The notes under the pieces were generated by a model. It saw only the letters and a list, made by a program, of their open reading frames with translations. It was not told the DNA's origin and did not search any database. From Komarekiella atlantica HA4396-MV6 (lineage in GTDB: Bacteria > Cyanobacteriota > Cyanobacteriia > Cyanobacteriales > Nostocaceae), in contig JAHHHK010000006.1 of the NCBI GenBank assembly GCA_019359395.1, positions 238,967 to 302,966 of the forward strand: a stretch of DNA of 64,000 bases, given 5' to 3'. This document shows, piece after piece, positions 26,687 through 36,139 of the stretch (within the stretch, counting starts at the first letter, position 1; every line of letters begins with the position of its first letter). The position numbers and the translations under genes were made by a program.

Positions 26687-27967
26687 ATGTTCAAACCTCG
26701 CACAATTTTTAGTGCTTTAACTGCAATTATCCTAGCCTTTGCCATCAGCACACAGATATATATACAACCCGCAGTAGCTGCTGGAGGAACGTGTAATCCA
26801 ACTGTGGGAAACCTACCTATATGCCCAAGTACCGCACCTTCCGAGTCAGCTAGTTTTGTTGACCCAACAGCAACAATCACCAATCCTACAAATATTACCT
26901 TGGGCGAAAAAGTCTACGTCGCTCCATTTGCTAAGTTAGATGCTACTAATGCTCCAATTAGTATTGCGGCAGATTCTAATGCCCAAGACCAAGTGAAAAT
27001 CACAGCTTCAGGAACAGGAGTGCAGATTGGCGAGCGTGTCATTATGGCACACATGGCCATTGTCAAAGGTGCAGCTAAAATTGGTACTCAAGGTTCTACA
27101 GGGCCTTTTACCGACACAGTTACCAATACTCAGTTTAGCAACACTGTTCCAGAGACATTTCTCGCCTTCAACTGTGAAATAGATGGTGCAACTATAGAAA
27201 GAAACACAGTAGTCAACTTTCTGGCGCGAGTTGGCCCTGGTGTTACCTTACCTGCTGGTAAAGTTGTCCTGCCCGGTAAAAACGTCACAACTAATCTACA
27301 AGCTACTAGCGGCAGTTTGGGGAAAGTAGTCAACCTAACACAAGCAGACGTTGCATTAATGGAAGGCATTATTGAAGTCAATGAAGCATTTGCCAAAGGT
27401 TACACAGATTTAGCTAGGGCAGACTTGACAAACGTAACAGGAATTAATTATGCTCCTGTCACCTTCTTTAATTCTGGAGGTCTGCCGCAGATAGGTGGAA
27501 GTCCAACTCGTGATCCGAACTATCGTAACCGCATTATCGGTAATCTTACTTTCCAAAATACTTTAGCAACGCTCAAGAACAAACTAGCTAATAGAATTTC
27601 GCTGCGTGCTGATGAGGGTGAACCTTTTAATGTTGGACAAATTGCCGGTATGGCAAACGATGTTGTCTTTCACGCATTAGAAACCACTAGTTTGACTCTT
27701 GGTAATGGAGTTGGTTATGGACCTCGCGCTCTAGTTCATGGCGGTAGGCAGGTTGTCAATGGTGTCGCTAATGGCCCTGAAACTAGCATCGGTGATGCCG
27801 TAGGGCTAGGGCCGAACTCTGTTATATTCCGCGCCAGCATTGGCAACAGATCAGCAATTGGGCAAAGAAGCGCAGTCTTCAACTCTACAGTAGCTCCCAG
27901 AACGCATATTCGTTCTCGAACAATCTATGCAGACAACGGCAACCTGATTTTACCTGTTGAGTGGTAG
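26687..27967 (+). CDS. Exported gamma-carbonic-anhydrase-like left-handed beta-helix protein
   Basis: 426 residues from the ATG at 26687. An upstream GTG at 26669 would add six residues. The signal peptide is TIFSALTAIILAFAISTQIY, with cleavage near AVAAGG. The mature part shows hexapeptide-like turns (SFVDPTATIT, ITLGEKVYVAPFAKLDA, VQIGERVIMAHMAIVKGAAKIG and later TSIGDAVGLGPNSVIFRASI, GNRSAIGQRSAVFNSTVA), the left-handed beta-helix of gamma-carbonic anhydrases/CcmM and acyltransferases. Two His occur in the expected regions (MAHMA and VFHALETT), with another in LVHGGRQV. Export is unusual for this family. The catalytic metal ligands need an alignment, so the function may be carbonic anhydrase or purely structural. 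Confidence 0.7.
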   Translation: MFKPRTIFSALTAIILAFAISTQIYIQPAVAAGGTCNPTVGNLPICPSTAPSESASFVDPTATITNPTNITLGEKVYVAPFAKLDATNAPISIAADSNAQDQVKITASGTGVQIGERVIMAHMAIVKGAAKIGTQGSTGPFTDTVTNTQFSNTVPETFLAFNCEIDGATIERNTVVNFLARVGPGVTLPAGKVVLPGKNVTTNLQATSGSLGKVVNLTQADVALMEGIIEVNEAFAKGYTDLARADLTNVTGINYAPVTFFNSGGLPQIGGSPTRDPNYRNRIIGNLTFQNTLATLKNKLANRISLRADEGEPFNVGQIAGMANDVVFHALETTSLTLGNGVGYGPRALVHGGRQVVNGVANGPETSIGDAVGLGPNSVIFRASIGNRSAIGQRSAVFNSTVAPRTHIRSRTIYADNGNLILPVEW

Positions 27968-27985
27968 GCAACTGACTTTTGCATC

Positions 27986-28567
27986 ATGATGAATCGGAAA
28001 ATATTGTCGGTGCAATTACAATGCCTACGATTGATTATGCTGTTCACTTTGATATTCGGATTGATACTAGGTGTTGATGACAGTTCATCTATAGCTGCTG
28101 AAATCACCTCGAATCAGCCTCCAGTTGTACAACCTTCAGTCACCGGACTTGTCTCTACATTGTCGGATGAAGTCGAGGAATTACCATCAGACTTAATTCG
28201 CTGGTCAACTTACTGGCAACTTTGCTGGGAACCATATCCTGAAGCTAAAGAGTACGAACTACAAACGGTGCTTGTGGAAGGGAAATCTCCAAAGTTGAAA
28301 CGTCAAAGTGATCGCTGCTTTCGTATACAAGCTGCATCTAATGAAAATCAAAAATCGCAAGGATTACTCAACCGTGATTTGATCTTGTTAATGCATAAAA
28401 TTCAGCTTGGTTATCGAGTGCGAGCTATCTTAGATAACAACCGCGTCAGTGAATGGTCTCAAGTAATGGCAGTTGGTGCAACTACTACCTCTGAATTAAA
28501 TGGTACTAATAACACCTGTAATAGCGCTTGTGGCACCAAAGATAGCACCAAGAGTGAGTTTTTTTAA
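27986..28567 (+). CDS. Exported protein, unknown function
   Basis: A 193-residue protein with an N-terminal signal/anchor (LIMLFTLIFGLILGV). The mature part has two cysteines in a region WQLCWEPYPEAKEYELQTVL and SDRCFRIQAAS. The sequence continues VRAILDNNRVSEWSQVMAVG, similar to a fibronectin-III-like beta sandwich. It follows the beta-helix protein by 18 bases, probably one operon. The last about 24 codons (ELNGTNNTCNSACGTKDSTK) lie over sequence that reads as an ABC transporter fragment on the other strand, so the native C-terminus may have been replaced. Confidence 0.6.
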   Translation: MMNRKILSVQLQCLRLIMLFTLIFGLILGVDDSSSIAAEITSNQPPVVQPSVTGLVSTLSDEVEELPSDLIRWSTYWQLCWEPYPEAKEYELQTVLVEGKSPKLKRQSDRCFRIQAASNENQKSQGLLNRDLILLMHKIQLGYRVRAILDNNRVSEWSQVMAVGATTTSELNGTNNTCNSACGTKDSTKSEFF

Positions 28568-28762
28568 TGTTTGTGGTGCAATCCCTGCGCGAGGATATCC
28601 TAGTAAAGGTGCTTGTCCTTCATAAAGGATTGATATACGTGCAGGGAGATTTTCTCTGATGAGAATAGCTTGTGCCATTCGGGAGCGCAATGGCTCAATG
28701 AGATTTGCGACGCTTTGGCTATTTATTCGGTTGAATAGTGGAATTTTAGCTTTTAAACTCAT
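28566..28762 (-). pseudogene. N-terminal fragment of a peptidase-domain ABC exporter
   Basis: The frame MSLKAKIPLFNRINSQSVAN ... LRSRMAQAILIRENLPARIS, ILYEGQAPLLGYPR resembles the cyclic-nucleotide-binding-like N-terminal domain of HetC/type I peptidase-ABC exporters of cyanobacteria (..MGQAIVVRE.LP..V.ILYEGQARLLGY). Only about 70 residues remain, and nothing of the peptidase, membrane or ATPase domains follows. The open frame runs on to 28496 into the neighbouring gene. The assignment rests on remembered family sequence. Confidence 0.45.
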
Positions 28763-28877
28763 CACGAAAAACGAGAAGATTGGCAAGAGTCCCCTGAATT
28801 AGTTCGTCACACATACTAGTGTCGTTAGTACACCATGATTACCTAACTCAATATACAAATCTGAGACAGTAATAGTC

Positions 28878-29078
28878 ATGCTTCCCCTTGAACCATTGTT
28901 TTGTCCTTGTTGTACTCCAGCCATATTGCATTTGTTGACTCAATCCGAGCTTGCTCAGCACATACTCCAATTAAGAACGGGGTCAGTTGCTGCGGCTATC
29001 AAAAAGAATCAAAAACAGCAGCAGCGATCTCTATCCGTAGCAGAACAAACGCATCTAAATATTGACGAGTCTAGCTAA
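28878..29078 (+). CDS. Small open frame, doubtful
   Basis: 66 codons, MLPLEPLFCPCCTPAILHLL then a basic, Gln-rich tail (AAAIKKNQKQQQRSL). The paired cysteines (CPCC) are notable. No ribosome binding site is clear and no family is recognised. It lies in a degraded accessory region, so it could be part of a lost gene. Other bases between 28763 and 29222 show nothing. Confidence 0.25.
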   Translation: MLPLEPLFCPCCTPAILHLLTQSELAQHILQLRTGSVAAAIKKNQKQQQRSLSVAEQTHLNIDESS

Positions 29079-29222
29079 AAGTAGAATGTATCAGAGTATA
29101 AGCCGCGTAGGACTTTCAGAAAAAGAAATATTCCTTGTAAAGGAACGAGAATCATTATAAAGGCAAGCATACTAACCCAAGTTGCTAGTTATTGATTGAG
29201 GCGATCGCTTAATGTCATAAAA

Positions 29223-29251
29223 TCCCCTCCAGGTGTAAAAAACGGAGGGGA
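29223..29251 (+). promoter_or_regulatory. Hairpin covering the ribosome binding site of the next gene
   Basis: tcccctcc at 29223-29230 is complementary to ggagggga at 29244-29251, which is the Shine-Dalgarno sequence placed just before the ATG at 29254. The fold would block ribosome access. Confidence 0.5.
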
Positions 29252-29253
29252 AT

Positions 29254-29457
29254 ATGATAAATGAAATAGCAATTGGTAAGGAAAAAAGAGAGCTTGTATG
29301 CCAAGAAATACAAAATGTTGCTCAATTGCTTCATTCACAAGGACAAAAACCTACACAACGTCGGGTTACTCAACTTCTTACCAAGCCGGGAGTGATGTGT
29401 AACCTTTGGGTTCGGTCTTACTTACGTAAAATTCAACAGTCTCTTGGCTATTATTAA
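29254..29457 (+). CDS. Small helical DNA-binding-like protein
   Basis: A 67-residue basic protein (MINEIAIGKEKRELVCQEIQ ... QGQKPTQRRVTQLLTKPGVM ... VRSYLRKIQQSLGYY). The 'G.kPT.rrV..lL' pattern followed by a second helix pair looks like the winged-helix N-terminal region of KfrA-like or replication-associated proteins. A strong GGAGGGG precedes the ATG but is sequestered in a hairpin. No partner gene is recognised. The function is inferred only from the pattern. Confidence 0.5.
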   Translation: MINEIAIGKEKRELVCQEIQNVAQLLHSQGQKPTQRRVTQLLTKPGVMCNLWVRSYLRKIQQSLGYY

Positions 29458-29576
29458 CACATTTAGCAACTGAGTACAACCTATGCTTAGGATTGGAAGC
29501 ATAATTTGGTTCTTGGCAAGTTTTGGTGAAGATGAGAGTAAAATCAGAAAGAAGGGCTGAAAGCCAGGAAGGGACG

Positions 29577-30653
29577 ATGACACAGCCAAGAAGCCCCAAA
29601 CCCAGCATCAAATTTGTGGATGAATATTGTGCAATCTACAGAAACATCTTTCCAGAAGTCAGGAGTTTTGAAAATTTCCGAGATTTACATTTGGGAATGA
29701 TATCAGAAATAAAAAGGAAATCTTTACCATAAATAGCCAAGGTAGTAGGATTAGAGAATCAGCAGTTCATAAATAATTTTTTAACAGAATCGCCGTGGTC
29801 AATAGAATCATTAAAGAAGTGAAGATTAGAATTAATCCTGCGAGTATTAAATAAGCGATCGCTAATTCTAATAATTGATGAAATAGAGAGAAGTCTGAGC
29901 GGAGCGCAAAGTCTGAGCGGAGGTTTCCTCCGATGGTCTGTTCACTGCCGAGAGGCGCAAAGCCTTGCGCCTCTCCCTTGTGTCCAGAGGACACAAGGCA
30001 ACCGTTCTAAAAGAACGGTTGGGCAGTAAGACCCGCATAGCGATGGCTCCGCCAACGCCAAGGCGAACAGAACTTTGTAAGAGAGGCTTCCGACGCTCGT
30101 TTGCTCTTAGCGTCGCCCCTTCTCTACGAGACGCTACGCGTTCACGTAGTGTCTCGTAGAGAAGGGCGAAGACTCGCTCTAAGCGTAGCCATGCCGCAGG
30201 CTTTACGCTGCGCTATCCGTTGGCGCAGCCCGCCAAGAGCGAAAAGTTCTGCGGAGAGAAGTTGCCAGGAGGGTTTCCCTCTCTTACGAGACGCTAACGC
30301 GAACCGCAGGAAACTTTTCAAGACAGGCATCAGAACTTCGGAGAGACAAAAAACAAGGTCGTATTACAGACTATGTAAAACGGCAGTATATTGGGAACTT
30401 AGGCAAAATAGAAAATGGAATAGTGGTAGTGACAGCCTATGGTGTGATTGAAGATATGACTTTTCCATTAACATTTCAAATTTATAAACCACCAGAGAGA
30501 TTGCAGCCAGGAGATAAATATAAAACTCAGCCAGAAATCGCAGCAGAATTAATCCGAGAATTCCAAGGAATGGGGTTTAAGTTTGAACTGGTTTTGATAG
30601 ATAGCTTGTATGGAGAAAGTGATGGGAATTTCATTAGTGTATTGAATCAATAG
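29577..30653 (+). pseudogene. IS701-family transposase, interrupted by repeat block
   Basis: The N-terminus reads MTQPRSPKPSIKFVDEYCAI, then FPEVRSFENFRDLHLGMISE and IKRKSLP, followed by a nonsense codon where relatives have Glu. The frame continues IAKVVGLENQQF..FLTESPW to LILIIDE near 29880. After a 454-base repeat block it resumes with DKKQGRITDYVKRQYIGNLG, then KIENGIVVVTAYGVIEDMTF and LVLIDSLYGESDGNFISVLN, and stops early at 30653. The 3' third is missing. Relatives read IIDETGDKKQG across the break, so the insertion point is exact to a few bases. Confidence 0.85.
29883..30336. repeat. Compound block of dispersed repeats inside IS701 transposase
   Basis: About 454 bases made of several palindromic modules: gaggcgcaaagccttgcgcctc, ttgtgtccagaggacacaa, accgttctaaaagaacggt, and cttctctacgagacgctacgcg facing its inverse (gtgtctcgtagagaag). 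The right end carries gaaacttttcaagacaggcatc, which also occurs inverted at 14250 and in similar form at 38212. Frames across it are chance. Confidence 0.75.
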
Positions 30654-30738
30654 GCTATGTTTCATCCCATATATGCAATTCGCACTCACAAAAATAGCTG
30701 CAAGTGCTTTTAACTATGCAGCTAGGGAATAATTGATA

Positions 30739-30785
30739 ATTAAAAATTAAAAATCAAAAAACAGTTCTGATTTTTAATTTTTAAT
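30739..30785 (-). terminator. AT-rich hairpin downstream of the RRM gene
   Basis: An 18-bp perfect stem (attaaaaattaaaaatca and its inverse) with an 11-base loop lies 17 bases past the rbp stop. It is a likely terminator or mRNA-end stabiliser. Confidence 0.6.
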
Positions 30786-30801
30786 TTATTTCCCTTGAGG
30801 A

Positions 30802-31302
30802 TTAGTTTGTGGCTTGTGCAGCTAGCATCTGCTTGAGCTTTTCTAATTCAGAAGCCCAACGGGGATCTGGACGAATAGCATCTGACTCTGTATTACTGGT
30901 ACTTTCACGGGAGCCGCCACCACCACCACGACGAGGCTTTTTAGAGCTTTTCTCGCGACGACTACCTTCTTTATTGGGGCTAGGAGTAGGGCTACTATTA
31001 CTGGGACTAGCAATTTTGGGAGCAGATTGTTCTTCGCTCTCGTCACCCTTTGTACGAGGTAAAGCTTTTTCTAGTTTGATGGCTGTATCTTTGAACAATT
31101 GACCATTGTACTTTTCAATTATTTGATCAGCTTGGTCGTCATTGTTGACTGTAAGAAAACCAAAACCACGGCATTTGCCTGTTTTTCGGTCTTTAATTAG
31201 TTTAGTGGTGACAGCATCACCTTCATCTGCAAAAACTGCTTGCAGTTCTTGACGATCTATTTCTTCTTTTGGCAAATTACCTATATATAGGCGAACGGAC
31301 AT
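30802..31302 (-). CDS. RRM-type RNA-binding protein (Rbp family)
   Basis: A 166-residue protein. A single RRM covers residues 1-82, with RNP2 LYIGNL and RNP1 CRGFGFLTV. The tail is Ser/Pro-rich with a basic, Gly-rich patch (RREKSSKKPRRGGGGGSRES) and ends in a short acidic/basic helix. Cyanobacterial Rbps bind mRNAs, are often cold induced and some localise photosynthetic transcripts at the thylakoid. The long C-terminal tail distinguishes this from the glycine-tailed type (usually about 100 residues). A good GGAGG lies before the ATG. Confidence 0.9.
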   Translation of the reverse strand: MSVRLYIGNLPKEEIDRQELQAVFADEGDAVTTKLIKDRKTGKCRGFGFLTVNNDDQADQIIEKYNGQLFKDTAIKLEKALPRTKGDESEEQSAPKIASPSNSSPTPSPNKEGSRREKSSKKPRRGGGGGSRESTSNTESDAIRPDPRWASELEKLKQMLAAQATN

Positions 31303-31974
31303 GAACTATACCTCCAGAGTTGAATGAACATGGCAAGGCAAGAAAACAATTACTTGGCTTTGGCTTTTAAATAGATGCTATTGACCAAGACTGCCATAAA
31401 CCAATTTTTTTATTCCAAACTGTCAACCTATACAATACAGTTTTTCCTCGGGTTCAAGCTTGTTTAATCCAAAAGCTCACACTATGCTGAGCTAATAAAA
31501 CCTTAATTCTAAGAATTGTAAATTTATTAGCTTACTGCCTGCCAAAATACACGCTTTCTTCAATGCCTTGTTTCGCAGAATTAAATACCATTCCTTACAT
31601 TATCACGGTATTTTCTACGTAGCTAGTTCAGCGCATACATTTCCAACCATAGTATGATCGCATCGTAGCATAAAAGACAATTTTTTTTTCAATAGGGGAT
31701 ATTCGGAAACAAAAACCAGCCATTGGCTGGTTGATTTGCTGCTGTGTTGGGAGAATACACGTCGATGTATCAGCAACATCCAGACCCATAACAAAGCTGG
31801 GGCGCTGAGTTATGTTGGTTGCTATTGATTATGTAAATAAATGTAACACTTGGAAAGATAATCTGCAACTTTTGTTTACATTTGCCGCTACACGGAGTCC
31901 AAAATTATTACTCAATGTTGACCTTTGTACAGACGCGATTAATCGCGTCTCTACTCTTGACCCCTGACTCTTGA
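31303..31974. other. Gene-free region between rbp and the M48-like gene
   Basis: About 670 bases. The left part is the AT-rich upstream region of rbp. A hairpin aaccagccattggctggtt at 31713-31731 is followed on the minus strand by five T and could be a terminator for leftward transcription, including read-through from the M48-like gene. No gene is recognised. Confidence 0.4.
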
Positions 31975-34263
31975 CTATCCTGTGAGAAAAATATATGCAC
32001 CCCAAGCCTGTGCTGCGACTGCCAAGACAGTAGACCAAATGGGATGAGGGCTGTTAATGGTTTTACCACTTTGAGTTTGCAGAGTTTGGATGTCAATCCA
32101 GGGCGTTGCTCCTCGTCGAAACCAACCTGTGACAGTAATCTGGCGACCGATTAAGTCTTGGTGATTGACCGACTGTCCTAGCCAAGAAATATGATGTAAT
32201 TTCACTAAACCTGTGCTGGACTGGAGGATTAGGTCTTGTGCTAGGCAGTTGCTAATGCCTTGACGACCTATTAGTTTGCCGACAAGACACACGCTGATGC
32301 TATCAATGGGTAGAGCCGATGGGTCAGATAATAGGCTAGGTAAGCAGTCATCAGTTTGTACGGTGGCTGGTTTGATATCAGGAAAAAAAGAATTCATCCG
32401 CATTACTGTACCGATGCTAAAGCTTATGAGCAGGCAACCTGTAATGAAAGACCAATCTTCGTATATCCACTTTAGGTTTAAAAACTTGAGTGCGAATGCT
32501 ATTTGCCAAGTCAGCCAGATTACTCCTGCAAATAGAAAACCCAAGGGAATTCCCAACCAGGGGGCAATTTGTAATAAGAAAGACTGACGTTTAACCTTTA
32601 AGGATTGCTCACTAATAAGATTTAGTTCGGTTTCTAGATGCCAGTGACGAGCTATTTGACAGAGGCGTTTGATGCGATCGCCAACTAAAGGATGGCTATT
32701 GTTGATTGTAAACCATCGGCGATAAGGATTAAGAGCATCCCACATCAAAAATGATTCAAAAGACAAATGACTGGCAATAGTACCCAAAGAGAGGCTTTGT
32801 TGGTGTCCCACTGGTGTCAGAAGATTTAAGCTTTCTAACTGCCAACTAGTCTGTTCTTGTTTTTCGATATCAGCTGCAATCCCAATGGCAATTTTAATTA
32901 AGGCACGAATCAGAGCATTGGGATTACCAGTAATTTCAGCTGCGAGGCGATCGCTATAGTAAAGCCGTAACCGCGACAACCACAAAGCAGTCCCAGTTAG
33001 CAAACACCACACTCCATAAACGAGACTAGCTAAGATTGTCACCGGCCAGCGCCAAATTCCTGATATGTTATTTCCCCACTTCGATACTTGTTGATATAAT
33101 CCGTAAATCGTTAGTGTCACCAGCAACACCAGAGACATCACAACAAAATCCCAGTGAGCAATATGCCCTAACTGCGTAGCGTAGATAGTAGCGATTTCAT
33201 CATCTGCAAGTTGCTCTAACAACCCCTGACTCACCACAATCCGGGCATTCCGTGGTAAGTTACCATAGGTCAGGATCATTGGTGCAGCCATTGGCAAAAT
33301 CCGCAGTTTGGGTAGCTGCCAACCTCGTTGTTGGCAAGAACGTTGTAATACTCGGACTGCTTCGCGACTATAGTTATTCAATACATCTTTGGACAATTGT
33401 CGCTGTCCATAAAAGTTTGCCAGTAGCCAATCTAGCAACCAGGGTGATACTCCAACTAAAATCGCCAATACTAGTAGCAGCAATGGGGTAGGATCGCGGT
33501 ATAAAAGCTGCAATGGCTCCAAAAATGGTAGTTTAACTAAAATCTGGTTGGTTAATTCCATTGGTAACTTGAGCATTTCCCGGATTACCCAAAACAAAGC
33601 GATGAATGTTCCGGCCGCCAGCAGCCGTAAGGGCATTAAATTTAGCTTACGCAAGGGTTGCCATGCCTTGGCTCGTTTTGCTTGTCGCCAATAAATCACG
33701 CCGAATAGTTTGGCTTGTGTGCGACCCACAGATCCCATGAAGCCACTTAATGAGGCCGTTGGCGAGATGTCGTGGTTCTTGGTTTCTGGTATTGTCTCTT
33801 TTGGCTTCTGTGATTTAACTGGAGCTTTCAAACTACCAGATGGCACAGTAGGTGAGATGTCGTGGTTCTTAGTTTCATTAACTGGTGGTTTTGGCTTCTC
33901 CTGTGATGCAGCACTTACTGGGGGAGAATCTGGGCGGGAGTTATCAAAAGCTACAAATCCAGTTTCGGATTTTGATTCCTGACTACGTTGTTTGCGTTTT
34001 GTCAGGTGTTCGAGAGCGCGTTTTGCCCACTCTTGAACTTGCAGATGATTACTCCCAGTGAGATTTTGACACAGGGCGATCGCCTTGGGGGCTTCGCCAC
34101 TGCGTGCATAAGCCATCACTAAACCAACCTGGGCTTGCAAGCTAGCAGTGCCATTTTCCTGGTTGCTAGCAATAGGTTCTAGTTGAGCGATCGCTGTTTG
34201 GTAATTTCCTTGCTTGAGGGCAACTAAACCAGCCTCCAAAGACGATTCGGCATGTGAAGGCAT
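31975..34263 (-). CDS. M48-like membrane protein lacking the zinc motif
   Basis: 762 residues from the ATG at 34263. A TTG at 34347 would add 28 unconvincing residues. An N-terminal TPR-like segment (about 1-95) and a low-complexity linker (about 100-190) with a duplicated ETKNHDISPT are followed by several transmembrane helices and an HtpX-type M48 domain. The usual HExxHxxHWD reads TQLGHIAHWD, so the first zinc His and catalytic Glu are replaced, and the third-ligand region reads RLYYSDRLAAE. The C-terminal part continues with membrane spans and a small beta domain (ITVTGWFRRG). Probably a pseudo-protease with a binding or scaffold role. Its start is 112 bases from the prfC stop on the same strand. 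Confidence 0.75.
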   Translation of the reverse strand: MPSHAESSLEAGLVALKQGNYQTAIAQLEPIASNQENGTASLQAQVGLVMAYARSGEAPKAIALCQNLTGSNHLQVQEWAKRALEHLTKRKQRSQESKSETGFVAFDNSRPDSPPVSAASQEKPKPPVNETKNHDISPTVPSGSLKAPVKSQKPKETIPETKNHDISPTASLSGFMGSVGRTQAKLFGVIYWRQAKRAKAWQPLRKLNLMPLRLLAAGTFIALFWVIREMLKLPMELTNQILVKLPFLEPLQLLYRDPTPLLLLVLAILVGVSPWLLDWLLANFYGQRQLSKDVLNNYSREAVRVLQRSCQQRGWQLPKLRILPMAAPMILTYGNLPRNARIVVSQGLLEQLADDEIATIYATQLGHIAHWDFVVMSLVLLVTLTIYGLYQQVSKWGNNISGIWRWPVTILASLVYGVWCLLTGTALWLSRLRLYYSDRLAAEITGNPNALIRALIKIAIGIAADIEKQEQTSWQLESLNLLTPVGHQQSLSLGTIASHLSFESFLMWDALNPYRRWFTINNSHPLVGDRIKRLCQIARHWHLETELNLISEQSLKVKRQSFLLQIAPWLGIPLGFLFAGVIWLTWQIAFALKFLNLKWIYEDWSFITGCLLISFSIGTVMRMNSFFPDIKPATVQTDDCLPSLLSDPSALPIDSISVCLVGKLIGRQGISNCLAQDLILQSSTGLVKLHHISWLGQSVNHQDLIGRQITVTGWFRRGATPWIDIQTLQTQSGKTINSPHPIWSTVLAVAAQAWGAYIFLTG

Positions 34264-34375
34264 ACAAATTCTGGCACTCCAATCTCTGCTAGGTGATCCA
34301 CGTTTGTTTTTTGCAAAAGCGCGAACCTCGGATGCCGTGGAAATCAACCGCGCCCGATTAGTTCTGTCAAGTGAA

Positions 34376-36004
34376 TTATTCTTCCACTGGTTGTTGACTG
34401 GAAAATACCGGGGCGATCGCGCTTAATTTTAACTCTGGATGGTCGCCCTGTAACTGTTGGCAATTCCATTCATTTCGGAATAGCAATACTGGGCGTTCCA
34501 TGCTGTCTTTGACTGTAGTGGTGTTGAATAAACGTCCCACCTTGTTCAAAGCTTCCCAACCACCCTCAACCCAACGAGCGACACTATAGGGCAATACATC
34601 TAGTATGGTTTCTACACCATACTCGTTTTGTAAGCGAAACTGCACTACCTCGAATTGCAACTGACCCACCGCGGCCATAATTGGATCGCGCTTGGCTTCA
34701 TCAGTTGAGTACATAATTTGCACAGCACCTTCTTCTCTCAATTCTGCAACGCCTTTTTGGAATTGCTTAAACTTCGAGGGGTTGGGGTTTCTGAGAGTTG
34801 CAAACAGTTCTGGCGAAAAATACGGAATCCCTTCATATTCCAGTTTTTGCCCCGTGTAAATTGTATCCCCGATCGCAAATACACCGGGATTATTCAAACC
34901 GATCACATCGCCAGGATAAGCCTCATCAATGGATTCTCTTTCTTGGGCAAAGAGTTTTTGCGGACGAGACAAGCGGACGACTTTACCAGTTCGGGCGTGA
35001 TTCACTGTCATATCTTTTTCAAACTTACCAGTGCAGACCCGGACAAAAGCCACACGATCTCGGTGCTTCGGATCCATGTTTGCTTGCAGTTTGAAGACAA
35101 ATCCAGAAAACTCCGGGTATGTAGGAGAGACATCACCGACACTACTGTGGTGAGAACCGGGTTTGAGGGCATAGTCAAGGAAGTACTTGAGGAATAACTC
35201 TACCCCAAAGTTCGTCATGGCGCTACCAAAGAACACTGGCGTCATTTTGCCTTGGTGTATCAACTGCAAATCTAGTTCTGGCCCAACTCCCTCTAACAGT
35301 TCTAAATCATTTTTTAGTTGATAGTAAAGGTCTTGTTCTAGCAGTTCTTCAATTCTCGGATCACCTAATTCCACTATCGTATCACGGGCTTCTCGGCTGC
35401 CGTGGGCGCTACGTTCAAATAGGTGAATTTGTTGTTTGTGACGGTCAAAGACTCCTTTAAAGCGATCGCCCATGCCAATCGGCCAGTTTACCGCATAGGT
35501 TTGCAATTTCAATTCTTGCTCAATCTCATCCAACAGTTCCAGTGGTTCCCTTCCCGGACGGTCGAGTTTATTCACAAATGTGAAAATGGGCAGACCCCGC
35601 AGTTTACAAACTTCAAATAGTTTGCGGGTTTGAGGTTCTAAACCTTTTGCGGCATCAATTAACATCACTGCATTATCGGCGGCGGCTAAGGTACGATAGG
35701 TATCTTCACTAAAATCTTGGTGTCCAGGGGTGTCTAACAAATTTATTTGACAGTCCCGGTATTCAAATTGCAACACCGTCGAGGTAATAGAAATACCCCG
35801 TTGTTGTTCCATGGCCATCCAGTCGGAAGTAGCTTTGCGCTGTGCCCGTCGCGCCTTGACCGCCCCAGCTTCGTGAATTGCGCCTCCGTATAGTAGGAGC
35901 TTTTCTGTGAGTGTAGTTTTACCCGCATCAGGGTGAGAAATAATCGCAAAGTTGCGGCGAAGTTCAACTGCATGATGCAGTTCAGACTGAAGTTCAGTTG
36001 ACAT
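34376..36004 (-). CDS. prfC: Peptide chain release factor 3
   Basis: A 542-residue translational GTPase. G1 is [18 protein letters not shown] (near residue 24), switch [17 protein letters not shown]4 NKLDR, and the RF3-specific C-terminal parts ([40 protein letters not shown]) are all present. It recycles RF1/RF2 from the ribosome after peptide release and assists in quality control. Length is normal for RF3. Together with prmC at 54164 it makes two release-factor-related genes in this window. It is upstream of the M48-like gene on the same strand. Confidence 0.95.
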   Translation of the reverse strand: MSTELQSELHHAVELRRNFAIISHPDAGKTTLTEKLLLYGGAIHEAGAVKARRAQRKATSDWMAMEQQRGISITSTVLQFEYRDCQINLLDTPGHQDFSEDTYRTLAAADNAVMLIDAAKGLEPQTRKLFEVCKLRGLPIFTFVNKLDRPGREPLELLDEIEQELKLQTYAVNWPIGMGDRFKGVFDRHKQQIHLFERSAHGSREARDTIVELGDPRIEELLEQDLYYQLKNDLELLEGVGPELDLQLIHQGKMTPVFFGSAMTNFGVELFLKYFLDYALKPGSHHSSVGDVSPTYPEFSGFVFKLQANMDPKHRDRVAFVRVCTGKFEKDMTVNHARTGKVVRLSRPQKLFAQERESIDEAYPGDVIGLNNPGVFAIGDTIYTGQKLEYEGIPYFSPELFATLRNPNPSKFKQFQKGVAELREEGAVQIMYSTDEAKRDPIMAAVGQLQFEVVQFRLQNEYGVETILDVLPYSVARWVEGGWEALNKVGRLFNTTTVKDSMERPVLLFRNEWNCQQLQGDHPELKLSAIAPVFSSQQPVEE

Positions 36005-36139
36005 AACTGTATTCGTTTACTTTTTACTTAACTTAACTTAATTTTTTCTGACTCTAGCAAGTCTTTCAATCTTAAGACAATGATGCTCGCGATCGGGTCG
36101 TAATATAATTGAAAGCCTGTTTAATAATGGGAGAAAAAA

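Noticed and set aside
29965..30451. Arg- and Ser-rich plus- and minus-strand frames
   Set aside because: They are encoded by palindromic repeats inserted in the IS701 transposase and are chance frames.
34718..35197. 159-codon plus-strand frame
   Set aside because: Antisense to prfC.
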